A stretch of DNA of 64,000 nt from contig JAAKBF010000238.1 of NCBI GenBank assembly GCA_012656075.1, positions 1-64,000 of the forward strand, written 5' to 3'. Positions 22,274 through 33,751 of the stretch are shown here, piece by piece (position 1 is the stretch's first letter; each line of letters begins with the position of its first letter). A model generated the notes under the pieces. The model did not search any database, had not been told where the DNA came from, and worked only from the letters and a program-made list of their open reading frames with translations. The translations under genes and the position numbers were made by a program. This DNA comes from Phytophthora hibernalis (lineage: Eukaryota > Oomycota > Peronosporomycetes > Peronosporales > Peronosporaceae).

Positions 22274-24393
22274 ATGGCTCCCACTACTTCGGCCGACAGC
22301 GTCGTCGACACGTCCAAGACAGCGGAGGCGTCGTCCAAGCTGCTCTTCGAGGTCACGGCCGATGAACCCACTATCTCGGCTATCAACACTGGTATTGAAA
22401 TCCACTCGGGACCCGGCTTCAAGCCATTCACGCTCGATAAGAGCTTCGTGACCGTCTTTGAGGACCAAATGCCGCCTTTCGGCTTTAACGGCCTGGGCGA
22501 ACTCGTGTATATGCGCACGTACTCGCGTGTCAAAGCGGACAGGACCAAGGAGCGCTGGTTCGAGACCGTGGAACGCGTTATCAATGGCACCTTCAACATG
22601 CAGAAGAAGTGGCTCCAGCAGCTGGACCAGCCCTGGAACGAGGACGAGATGACCAACGTCGCCCAGGAGATGTACATACGCGTCTTCCAAATGAAGTTCA
22701 CCCCGCCTGGACGCGGACTGTGGGCCATGGGCTCTCCCATTACGGAGGACCGCGGACTATATGCGGCGCTGAACAACTGCGCCTTCGTGTCGACGGTTGA
22801 CATTCTGGAGATCGCCACCCCATCGGAACCGTTCTGCTTCTTGATGGAGACGGCCATGCTTAGCGTTGGTGTGGGCTTTGACACCAAGGGTGCGGGCAAG
22901 GTGCTGGTACAGGGCTGCGATGAGACCAAGACGAACGTGTGTGTGATCCCGGACCCCCGTGAAGGCTGGGTGGAGTCGGTGAAGATTCTGCTCGAGGCGC
23001 ACTTCCTGCACCAACCCACGTTGAAGTTTGACTACTCGTTGATCCGTCCTGCTGGCGCGCCGATCAAAGGATTTGGCGGCATTAGCTCGGGTGCTAGTTC
23101 GCTTACCGATCTACACGAGGCCATTGAGTCGATCCTTAAGCCGCTTGCTGGAAAACCATTGACGGCGGGTGGCATCGTGGCATCATGAACCAAATGGGTG
23201 TATGTGTGGTCTCGAGCAACGTTCGCCGCACTGCTGAAATCGCCTTCGGTGACTACAACGATGAGGAGTACGTCGACTTGAAGAACTATGAGAAGAACCC
23301 GGAACGTGCCGCCTTTGGCTGGACGTCGAACAACAGTATCTTTGCCGACATCGGCATGGACTACAAGCCAATTGCTGAGCGTATCGTGCGGAACGGCGAA
23401 CCGGGCTTCGTGTGGCTTGAGAACATGCGTAACTATGGCCGCATGAGCGGCGTCAAGGATGACAGTGATCGCAAAGCGTCTGGTGGCAACCCATGCCTGG
23501 AGCAGACGCTGGAGTCGTACGAAATGTGCTGCCTGGTGGAGACGTTCCCGTACAACCACGACAGTCTGGAGGATTTCCTGGAGACGCTCAAATTCGCATA
23601 CATGTACGCCAAGACGGTCACACTGGGACAAACGCAATGGCCACGAACCAACAACGTGATGCAGCGCAACCGCCGCATTGGATGCAGCATGTCGGGTATC
23701 GCGCAGTTCATCTCGAACCGCGGACTCAACGAGTTTCAGCGCTGGTGTGAGGCGGGTTACGACCGGATTCAGCAAGTGGACAAGCAGATCTCGGCTCGCT
23801 TCGCTATCCCTCGGTCCATTGAGACCACCTCCATCAAGCCTAGCGGGACTGTGTCGCTGCTTGCAGGCGCCACGCCGGGGATGCACTACCCCGAGAGTCG
23901 CTTCTACATCCGCCGCATGCGTCTGGACAAGCACTCGGGCTTGCTACCGGCACTTGAGCGTGCTGGCTACGACATTGAGCCGGCCTATGAGGCTCCGGAC
24001 TCCACACTGGTCGTCTCCATCCCGATGAATGTGGGTAATGGCGTGCGGACGCTTTCAGATGTGTCTGCGTGGGAGCAGTTTGCGCTGTCTGCATTTCTGC
24101 AGCGCTACTGGGCCGACAACCAGGTGAGCTGCACCGTGACGTTCGACCCGAAGACGGAAGGACCGCAGCTTGCGCACATGCTTGACTACTTCCAGTACCA
24201 ACTCAAAGGTATCAGCCTGTTACCGAAGCTGGAGCTGGGCGCGTACAAGCAGATGCCGTACGAGGAGGTCAATGCTTGTACCTACCACAAGATGAACCAG
24301 AGCATCGAGCCGCTACAGTTCAACGTGATTCAGGCTACCGAGGTCCTGGACGTCCCAGATAAATACTGCGAGGCCTGCGCAACGGATCCGTAG
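22274..24393 (+). CDS. nrdJ: class II (adenosylcobalamin-dependent) ribonucleoside-triphosphate reductase
   Basis: Makes deoxyribonucleotides from ribonucleoside triphosphates using coenzyme B12. It resembles the monomeric Lactobacillus/Euglena-type enzyme: FGFNGLGELVYMRTYSR, FTPPGRGLWAMGSPIT, YAALNNCAFVST (redox Cys near 22778), SVGVGFDTKGAG, IKGFGGISSG, CVVSSNVRRTAEIAFG, GGNPCLEQTLESYEMCC (thiyl-radical Cys at 23494 and the second redox Cys), TTSIKPSGTVSLLAGATPGM, and a C-terminal CEAC pair (24367-24378) that would pass electrons to the active site. It is intronless, about 706 residues. One base seems missing after 23180: inserting any base there rejoins GGIVD and IMNQMGVCVV. Otherwise every key Cys is present. 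It is divergent from the GON4-like gene. Class II enzymes are rare in eukaryotes, so a bacterial origin is likely. Confidence 0.93.
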
Positions 24394-24695
24394 GCTAGCT
24401 CACGTCAAGGTTGATATATACATCCACATTTCGAGGCTCGTTGAAGTGCCCCTTTCAATTTGATGATTTGTTCTCAGCTTTGCCTACGAGAAAGCAGACT
24501 TGTTCCAGCGCCTGCGACGCAATGTTAGTTGGTCTTCACATGTATCAACCAGATGCGTCATTGACGCCGTCAACTCCTTCCCTGCCTCGCAGTCTGCGAG
24601 TCGCAGATAGCATTACGCACCTCACGGTCTCCGCTATCAAAGCTAATCAACCAATCACATCAGCTTGATGAGCAACGAGCTGATCCCGTGGCGAT
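24394..24695. other. intergenic region upstream of ABC transporter copy 1
   Basis: About 300 bp between the RNR stop and the initiator-like element. No coding signal. It presumably holds the RNR 3' UTR and the transporter promoter. Confidence 0.5.
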
Positions 24696-24710
24696 TTCAT
24701 TCTTGAATTT
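24696..24710 (+). promoter_or_regulatory. initiator-like element of ABC transporter copy 1
   Basis: TTCATTCTTGAATTT resembles the oomycete initiator and lies 41 bp before the ATG at 24752. Confidence 0.5.
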
Positions 24711-24751
24711 GAGCAGTGCGTAGCAAGTGGCGACTACCAAGACCTGTCGAG

Positions 24752-27700
24752 ATGTCGCCAGTCGACCAGATTAAGGATACGTCGGGCAAGACGCTCTTGG
24801 CCAGCGGCTCCCAATCCTTCAACGACCATCTCGCGTCCAAGATCCAGGCCGCTCTCGGTCGGCCGCTCCCTCAGATGGAGGTGCGCGTCAAGAACCTCAG
24901 CGTCGAGGCCGACGTGGTCGTGGGGCGACACGAGGACGGACGAGAGCTGCCCACGCTCTCACACACCATCAAGACGGCGGCGCTCAAGCTCTCGGCCAAG
25001 AAGCATGTGGTGCACAAGACCATCCTGCGCAACTTCAGCGGCGTGTTCGAGCCGGGAACCATCACGCTCGTGCTGGGGCAGCCCAGCTCCGGAAAGTCCT
25101 CGCTCATGAAGGTGCTGAGCGGCCGCTTCCCGCAGGAGAAGCGCGTGACGGTGGACGGACACATCACGTACAACGGAGTGCCGCAGCAGGAACTGGGCAG
25201 TCGCCTGCCGCAGTTCGTCACATACGTGGACCAGCATGACGTGCACTTCCCGACGCTCTCGGTCAAGGAGACGCTCGAGTTCGCTCATGCGTTCACGGGG
25301 GAGAGCTGCTACGACGCGGTGAGGAGTTGCTGATCAACGGGTCTGTGGATGAAAACCTCGAGGCTCTAAATACCGTGCAGACGCTGTTTCAACACTATCC
25401 TGACATTGTGATCGAGCAACTCGGACTGCAGAACTGTCAAGACACCATCATTGGCAATGGCATGCTGCGTGGTGTTTCTGGTGGTGAGCGCAAGCGTGTG
25501 ACGACGGGTGAGATGGAGTTTGGCATGAAGTACATGACTCTCATGGACGAGATCAGTACGGGCCTGGACAGTGCCACAGCATTTGACATTATCACCACGC
25601 AACGCAGCATCGCCAAGACGCTCGGCAAGACGGTGGTGATCTCGTTACTGCAGCCGTCACCCGAGATCTTCGCGCTCTTCGACAACGTTCTGATTCTGAA
25701 CGCCGGTGGGGTGATGTTTCATGGGCCTTGTGACCAAGTGCTGCTATATTTCGAGAGTTTGGGCTTTCGCTGTCCGCCGCATCGTGACACGGCAGACTTT
25801 TTGTTGGATCTTGGTACGCAGCAGCAAGTCAAGTATCAGGATGCAGTGCCTGCGGGGATGACAAAACACCCTCGTTCAGCTGCCGAATTCGGAGACATTT
25901 TCCAAGAGTCGAGGATCTTCTGTGATACCCTGTCACGACTCGATGATCCTTTGGGACCGAACTTGATGGCTAACGTGAAGACTTACATGGAGGCAATGCC
26001 TGAATTCCACCAGTCATTTCAGGAGAATACATTCACGGTGTTCAAACGTCAGATGATGGTTATGTTGCGCAACGTCGCGTTCATCCGAGGCAGAGGTTTT
26101 ATGGTGATCTTGATTGGCCTCCTCTACGGCAGCACGTTCTATCAGCTGGATACAACGAGTGCTCAAGTGGTGATGGGGTCCTGTTCCAGTCGGTACTGTT
26201 CCTCGGACTTGGTCAAGCTGCACAAATTCCAACCTACTGCGATGCCCGCCCCATTTTCTACAAGCAGCGTGGCTCGAACTTTCTCCGTACGTCGGCATAC
26301 GTTCTGGCCAACTCCGTCAGCCAAATTCCCTGGGCTCTCGCGGAGACGATCGTCTTCGGCTCACTTGTCTACTGGATGTGCGGATTGAAATCATCTGTGA
26401 AGGCGTTCGTGATTTTCGAGATCCTGCTGCTGCTGACAATCTTGGCCTTTGCTGCGTGGTTCTTTTTCTTGGCTGCCATTTCGCCAAATTTGCACCTCGC
26501 GAAGCCTCTGTCGATGATCTCCGTTCTCTTCTTCGTGGTCTTTGCGGGATTTGTTGTGCCGAAAAGTGAAATGCCGGATTACTTCATATGGATTTACTGG
26601 CTTGACCCCATTGCATGGTGTTTGCGTGGAATTGCAGTGAACCAGTACCGGTCGGACGAATTTGATGTGTGCGTCTACGAAGATGTTGACTACTGCACTC
26701 AATACAAGTTGAAAATGGGCGAGTACTTCTTGTCACTGTACGATGTTCCTTCAAATAAGAACTGGGTTTGGCTTGGGGTCGTATTTTTGCTAGCCACGTA
26801 CGTTATTTTCCTGTTTTTCGGTGTACTTGTGTTGGAGTACAAACGCTACGAAAGCCCCGAGCACATTACGCTCACTGCGGAAACTACTACAATCACCGAT
26901 AACTACGCATTGGCCATGACTCCCACGAATGGACGTAAGACCCCGGCCAATGGCGCACAAACTGTTAATGAAGACGTCGCACTCAACGTGAGGGCCACCA
27001 CCCGGAAGTTTGAGCCCGTCATCGTCGCCTTCCAAGACCTATGGTACTCCGTCCCGGATCCACACAATCCAAAGGAGTCGCTGACGCTACTCAAGGGTAT
27101 TAGCGGATACGCACTTCCGGGTTCCATCACAGCGCTCATGGGCTCTACGGGGGCAGGCAAGACAACACTCATGGACGTGATTGCCGGCCGCAAGACTGGA
27201 GGCATCATCCAGGGCAAGATCTTGCTCAACGGGTACGAGGCGAGCGACTTGGCAATTCGGCGCTGCACGGGCTATTGCGAGCAGATGGATATTCACTCGG
27301 ACGCGTCAACTATCCGTGAGGCGCTGGTGTTTAGCGCGTTCCTGCGTCAGGACAGCTCAGTGCCCAACAGTCAGAAGTATGACTCGGTGGAAGAGTGTTT
27401 GGAGTTGCTGGATTTGCAGGGCGTGGCCGATGAGATCGTGCGCGGTAGCCCCACTGAGCGCATGAAGCGACTTACGATCGGTGTGGAGCTGGCTGCCGAC
27501 CCGCGAGTACTCTTCTTGGATGAACCCACGAGCGGGTTGGATGCCCGCTCAGCCAAGCTCATCATGGACGGTGTGCGCAAGGTGGCCGACACGGGTCGCA
27601 CCATTGTGTGCACGATTCACCAGCCTTCCACCGAGGTGTTCATGCTCTTCGACAAACTTTTGCTGTTGAAGCGTGGCGGACAGACGGTGTATTTCGGTGA

Positions 27701-28856
27701 CCTCGGCAAGCGCGGTCAGAAAATGGTGGACTACTTCGAGGCAATTCCAGGTGTGCAGCCGCTTCCCATGGGCTACAACCCTGCTACATGGATGCTTGAG
27801 TGCATCGGTGCGGGAGTCAACCACTTGAATGACAACCCGGTGGACTTTGTGGATGTGTTCAACTCGAGCGATACGAAGCGTGCGATGGACATCCACTTGG
27901 CGTCAGAGGGTGTGTCAGTGCCTGCGCCAGGGTCAACGGAGCTCGTATTTGCGCAGAAGCGTGCGGCCAATTCTTGGACACAGATGACGGCTTTGGTGGG
28001 GCGATTCATGAACTTGTACTGGCGCACGTCATCGACGAATCTTACAAGACTGATCATCATGTCACTGATGGCCTTGTTTACGTTGGTACTGATTACAACT
28101 CGTACCAAGGAATCAACGCTGGCGTGGGTATGATTTTCCTCACGTCGTACTTCACTGGGGTTGTGTCCTTCAATAGCGCACTCCCAATCACGTCCGAAGA
28201 TCGACCAGTTTTCTATCGCGAGCGCGAGGCTCAAACGTACAGCGCGTTTTGGTACTTTGTGGGCTCCACTGTGGTAGAAATCCCGTACGTATTCGTCTCG
28301 ATGCTGCTCTACACGGTCATCTTCTACTGGATGGTGGGTTTCAGCGGCTTCGGGACGGCGGTGCTGTACTGGATCAATACGTCGCTCATGGTGCTCTTGC
28401 AAACGTACATGGGCCAGCTGCTAATATACTCGCTGCCTAGCATTGACGTCGCAGCGCTCGTGGGCGTTATGATTTACTCGATCACGATCCTTTTACGGCT
28501 TCAACCCGCCAGGCAGTGCCATCCCGTCAGGATACAAGTGGCTCTACACAATTTGTCCCCAGCGTTACTCGGTTTCTGCTTTGGTGGCCTACGTGTTCAG
28601 CGACTGTGATACCGTCCCCACGTACGACACGCAGACGCAACAGTACGTGAATGTTGGTAGCAGTGTGGGATGCCAGCCGATGACCAACCCGCCGACCAGT
28701 ATCGACCACATTACCATCAAGGAGTACGTCGAATCCACGTTCGAGTACAAACACGACGAGATCTGGCGCAACTTTGGCATCGTATTGGTGTTCATTGTGA
28801 TCCTCCGGCTGCTGGCGCTGCTGGCACTACGCTTTATCAACCACCAGAAGAAGTAG
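24752..28856 (+). CDS. full-size PDR/ABCG transporter, copy 1 (frame-broken)
   Basis: A plasma-membrane pump of the (NBD-TMD)x2 type, about 1370 residues; the family exports drugs, toxins or lipids. NBD1: Walker A GQPSSGKSSL, signature VSGGERKRV, Walker B LMDEISTGLDSA. TMD1 includes RGRGFMVILIGLLYGSTFYQ and LAFAAWFFFLAAISPN. NBD2: GSTGAGKTTLMD, PTERMKRLTIGVEL, FLDEPTSGLDARSA. TMD2: PVFYREREAQTYSAFWYFVG and MLLYTVIFYWMVGFSGFGTA. It ends NHQKK at TAG 28854-28856. The start MSPVDQIKD was chosen because it follows the initiator and the next ATG lies within conserved sequence. The frame breaks at 25297-25301 (5 G where 6 keep frame), 26175-26178 (4 G versus 5 in copy 2), about 28075 and about 28490. 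The first 3.2 kb is nearly identical to copy 2. Confidence 0.9.
24778..28030 (+). repeat. segmental repeat, unit 1 of the ABC tandem duplication
   Basis: Near-identical by eye to 29432-32685 on the same strand, with scattered substitutions in the first 300 bp and a divergent island at about 25706-25830. Similarity drops sharply after about 28030, where the two C-terminal halves differ at many positions. Confidence 0.85.
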
Positions 28857-29348
28857 GACGTGTATGTATTACTACCGGTACCTATAACTTTGCCACGAAT
28901 AACCTCACAAAGGATATCATAGACCGAGGGATGGCAAAGCACGTCGATGAAAAGTCAATTTGCTTTTCACTTCGTGCAAGGCGTCAGCATGGCACACGGT
29001 ACCGTTCCTGGTTCCCTGTTGACTCCGTGCCCATCTCCTTTTGTTGGAGTCAACTTTCTGTGAACGGAGAGCGTTTACTCCGACAAGACCCTTTATCAAA
29101 TCCACTACATATATATGAAGTTATGGAATCTTATCGTTTTTAAGGACTGTGTAGATATTAATAGTAAATACATGTATTAATAGTCACTATAAAATTAGCT
29201 CACGTCAACAATTATAAAGATAAGCGAGAGCATATCGTTATATAAAATTTAATTGGTAGCACCGCATGCAGAATGACGGTCAGAACCAGTCGCGCTTCAA
29301 CATCATGACGTGAGTCGGGCACGCGCTTCCAGTCGCCCCACCAGTCTC
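28857..29348. other. AT-rich spacer between the two ABC transporter genes
   Basis: About 490 bp without a coding frame, unrelated by eye to the region upstream of copy 1. It holds the copy 1 3' UTR and the copy 2 promoter. Confidence 0.5.
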
Positions 29349-29350
29349 AC

Positions 29351-29365
29351 CTCACTCTTCAATTT
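29351..29365 (+). promoter_or_regulatory. initiator-like element of ABC transporter copy 2
   Basis: CTCACTCTTCAATTT is close to the oomycete initiator pattern, with the ATG of copy 2 only 15 bp downstream (29380). Confidence 0.55.
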
Positions 29366-29379
29366 GATCTCCGGTGCGT

Positions 29380-32300
29380 ATGTCCCAAGTCGAGTCTCTC
29401 TCTGCCACGATGGAGACGTCCAGGATCGACGGCACGTCGGGCAAGACGCTCATGGCCAGCGGCTCCCAATCCTTCAACGACCACCTCGCGTCCAAGATCC
29501 AGGCCGCTCTCGGTCGGCCGCTCCCTCAGATGGAGGTGCGCGTCAAGAACCTCAGCGTCGAGGCCGACGTGGTCGTGGGGCGACACGAGGACGGACGAGA
29601 GCTGCCCACGCTCTCACACACCATCAAGACGGCGGCGCTCAAGCTCTCGGCCAAGAAGCACGTGGTGCACAAGACCATCCTGCGCAACTTCAGCGGCGTG
29701 TTCGAGCCGGGAACCATCACGCTCGTGCTGGGGCAGCCCAGCTCCGGAAAGTCCTCGCTCATGAAGGTGCTGAGCGGCCGCTTCCCGCAGGAGAAGCGCG
29801 TGACGGTGGACGGACACATCACGTACAACGGAGTGCCGCAGCAGGAACTGGGCAGTCGCCTGCCGCAGTTCGTCACATACGTGGACCAGCATGACGTGCA
29901 CTTCCCGACGCTCTCGGTCAAGGAGACGCTCGAGTTCGCTCATGCGTTCACGGGGAGAGCTGCTACGACGCGGTGAGGAGTTGCTGATCAACGGGTCTGT
30001 GGATGAAAACCTCGAGGCTCTAAATACCGTGCAGACGCTGTTTCAACACTATCCTGACATTGTGATCGAGCAACTCGGACTGCAGAACTGTCAAGACACC
30101 ATCATTGGCAATGGCATGCTGCGTGGTGTTTCTGGTGGTGAGCGCAAGCGTGTGACGACGGGTGAGATGGAGTTTGGCATGAAGTACATGACTCTCATGG
30201 ACGAGATCAGTACGGGCCTGGACAGTGCCACAGCATTTGACATTATCACCACGCAACGCAGCATCGCCAAGACGCTCGGCAAGACGGTGGTGATCTCGTT
30301 ACTGCAGCCGTCACCCGAGATCTTCGCGCTCTTCGACAACGTTCTGATTCTGAACGCCGGTGAGGTGATGTATCACGGTCCTCGTGATCATGCACTACCC
30401 TACTTCGAGAGTCTGGGCTTTGATTGTCCGCCGCATCGGGACACGGCAGACTTTTTGTTGGATCTTGGTACAAACCAGCAAGTCAAGTATCAGGATGCAG
30501 TGCCTGCGGGGATGACAAAACACCCTCGTTCAGCTGCCGAATTCGGAGACATTTTCCAAGAGTCGAGGATCTTCTGTGATACCCTGTCACGACTCGATGA
30601 TCCTTTGGGACCGAACTTGATGGCTAACGTGAAGACTTACATGGAGGCAATGCCTGAATTCCACCAGTCATTTCAGGAGAATACATTCACGGTGTTCAAA
30701 CGTCAGATGATGGTTATGTTGCGCAACGTCGCGTTCATCCGAGGCAGAGGTTTTATGGTGATCTTGATTGGCCTCCTCTACGGCAGCACGTTCTATCAGC
30801 TGGATACAACGAGTGCTCAAGTGGTGATGGGGGTCCTGTTCCAGTCGGTACTGTTCCTCGGACTTGGTCAAGCTGCACAAATTCCAACCTACTGCGATGC
30901 CCGCCCCATTTTCTACAAGCAGCGTGGCTCGAACTTTCTCCGTACGTCGGCATACGTTCTGGCCAACTCCGTCAGCCAAATTCCCTGGGCTCTCGCGGAG
31001 ACGATCGTCTTCGGCTCACTTGTCTACTGGATGTGCGGATTGAAATCATCTGTGAAGGCGTTCGTGATTTTCGAGATCCTGCTGCTGCTGACAATCTTGG
31101 CCTTTGCTGCGTGGTTCTTTTTCTTGGCTGCCATTTCGCCAAATTTGCACCTCGCGAAGCCTCTGTCGATGATCTCCGTTCTCTTCTTCGTGGTCTTTGC
31201 GGGATTTGTTGTGCCGAAAAGTGAAATGCCGGATTACTTCATATGGATTTACTGGCTTGACCCCATTGCATGGTGTTTGCGTGGAATTGCAGTGAACCAG
31301 TACCGGTCGGACGAATTTGATGTGTGCGTCTACGAAGATGTTGACTACTGCACTCAATACAAGTTGAAAATGGGCGAGTACTTCTTGTCACTGTACGATG
31401 TTCCTTCAAATAAGAACTGGGTTTGGCTTGGGGTCGTATTTTTGCTAGCCACGTACGTTATTTTCCTGTTTTTCGGTGTACTTGTGTTGGAGTACAAACG
31501 CTACGAAAGCCCCGAGCACATTACGCTCACTGCGGAAACTACTACAATCACCGATAACTACGCATTGGCCATGACTCCCACGAATGGACGTAAGACCCCG
31601 GCCAATGGCGCACAAACTGTTAATGAAGACGTCGCACTCAACGTGAGGGCCACCACCCGGAAGTTTGAGCCCGTCATCGTCGCCTTCCAAGACCTATGGT
31701 ACTCCGTCCCGGATCCACACAATCCAAAGGAGTCGCTGACGCTACTCAAGGGTATTAGCGGATACGCACTTCCGGGTTCCATCACAGCGCTCATGGGCTC
31801 TACGGGGGCAGGCAAGACAACACTCATGGACGTGATTGCCGGCCGCAAGACTGGAGGCATCATCCAGGGCAAGATCTTGCTCAACGGGTACGAGGCGAGC
31901 GACTTGGCAATTCGGCGCTGCACGGGCTATTGCGAGCAGATGGATATTCACTCGGACGCGTCAACTATCCGTGAGGCGCTGGTGTTTAGCGCGTTCCTGC
32001 GTCAGGACAGCTCAGTGCCCAACAGTCAGAAGTATGACTCGGTGGAAGAGTGTTTGGAGTTGCTGGATTTGCAGGGCGTGGCCGATGAGATCGTGCGCGG
32101 TAGCCCCACTGAGCGCATGAAGCGACTTACGATCGGTGTGGAGCTGGCTGCCGACCCGCGAGTACTCTTCTTGGATGAACCCACGAGCGGGTTGGATGCC
32201 CGCTCAGCCAAGCTCATCATGGACGGTGTGCGCAAGGTGGCCGACACGGGTCGCACCATTGTGTGCACGATTCACCAGCCTTCCACCGAGGTGTTCATGC

Positions 32301-33525
32301 TCTTCGACAAACTTTTGCTGTTGAAGCGTGGCGGACAGACGGTGTATTTCGGTGACCTCGGCAAGCGCGGTCAGAAAATGGTGGACTACTTCGAGGCAAT
32401 TCCAGGTGTGCAGCCGCTTCCCATGGGCTACAACCCTGCTACATGGATGCTTGAGTGCATCGGTGCGGGAGTCAACCACTTGAATGACAACCCGGTGGAC
32501 TTTGTGGATGTGTTCAACTCGAGCGATACGAAGCGTGCGATGGACATCCACTTGGCGTCAGAGGGTGTGTCAGTGCCTGCGCCAGGGTCAACGGAGCTCG
32601 TATTTGCGCAGAAGCGTGCGGCCAATTCTTGGACACAGATGACGGCTTTGGTGGGGCGATTCATGAACTTGTACTGGCGCACGCCATCGTACAACCTGAC
32701 ACGTTTCGCAATCGCTCCTCTATTGGGTCTGCTGTTCGGATTGATCTATGTGAGCGTGTCGTATACCTCGTACCAGGAGTCAACGCTGGCGTCGGTATGG
32801 TCTTCATGACAACTTTGTTTAATGGTGTAGTGGCCTTCAACAGTGTCCTGCCGGTTACATCCCAAGATCGCGAGGCGTTCTACCGAGAACGAGCGGCCCA
32901 GTCGTACAATGCACTCTGGTACTTTGTGGGCTCCACTGTTGCTGAGATCCCGTACGTCTTCGGCTCCATGCTGCTCTACACGGTCATCTTCTACTGGATG
33001 GTGGGCTTCACGGGTTTCGGAACTGCAGTGCTGTACTGGATCAACACGTCGTTGCTGGTTCTTCTGCAAACTTATCTCGGTCAGTTGCTCGTGTACGCCT
33101 TGCCGAGTGTGGAGGTTGCTGCTCTCTTGGGTGTCATGCTCAACTCGATTCTTTTCCTTTTCATGGGATTCAACCCGCCGGCCAACGCTATCCCGTCGGG
33201 TTACAAGTGGCTCTACACGATTTGTCCGCAGCGTTATCCGCTCGCGATTTTGGCCGCTTACATATTCAGCGACTGTGATACCCTCCCCACGTACGACACG
33301 GTGACGCAACAGTACGTGGACGTTGGTAGTAGTCTCGGTTGCCAACCGATGACCAACCCGCCTGTGACCATCAGCCACACTACTATCAAAGAGTACGTCG
33401 AGTCCACGTTCGAGTACAAGCACGACGAGATCTGGCGCAACTTTGGTATTGTCATCGCCTTCATTGTGGGCATTCGACTTCTGGCTCTGCTGGCGCTGCG
33501 CTTCATCAATCACCAGAAAAGATAG
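29380..33525 (+). CDS. full-size PDR/ABCG transporter, copy 2 (frame-broken)
   Basis: Same architecture as copy 1: N-terminal MSQVESLSATMETSRIDG (a second possible start ATG is at 29410), NBD1, TMD1, NBD2, TMD2, ending NHQKR at TAG 33523-33525. Walker A, signature and Walker B motifs are present in both NBDs. Only two breaks are visible: at the G-run 29952-29955 (4 G where 6 keep frame, the same place as in copy 1) and at 32776-32777 (one G short of YQGVNAGVGM). Otherwise about 970 codons run open from 29891 to 32809. C-terminal features: REAFYRERAAQSYNALWYFV, INTSLLVLLQTYLGQLLVYA, SILFLFMGFNPPANAIPSGY and a Cys-bearing external loop before the last membrane helix. It is in tandem with copy 1. 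Whether it encodes a working pump depends on whether the breaks are real. Confidence 0.92.
29432..32685 (+). repeat. segmental repeat, unit 2 of the ABC tandem duplication
   Basis: Partner of 24778-28030. The divergent island corresponds to about 30361-30475 here. Confidence 0.85.
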
Positions 33526-33751
33526 GCCCAGGGTTTTAAGATGCATTTCTTGTCAATATCAGCACAGCACTTTGCACACCACACCTTGCTCGAAACCTGC
33601 TTATAAAAGATTAACGACGCATCCAATGCAGACACTCGGGGCTATCCTATGACTCACCACAGATCTGCCTTGTCGAGTCACACATGACGATCCAATATAA
33701 CAACGTGAAAAATACTTGCAAGTTGCCCCTCAATTCATCTACCTTCTCCTC

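Noticed and set aside
26903..27268. Minus-strand ORFs over the ABC transporter genes (also at 31558-31923)
   Set aside because: They are shadows of the conserved NBD2 coding frame; they appear in both copies only because the DNA is duplicated.
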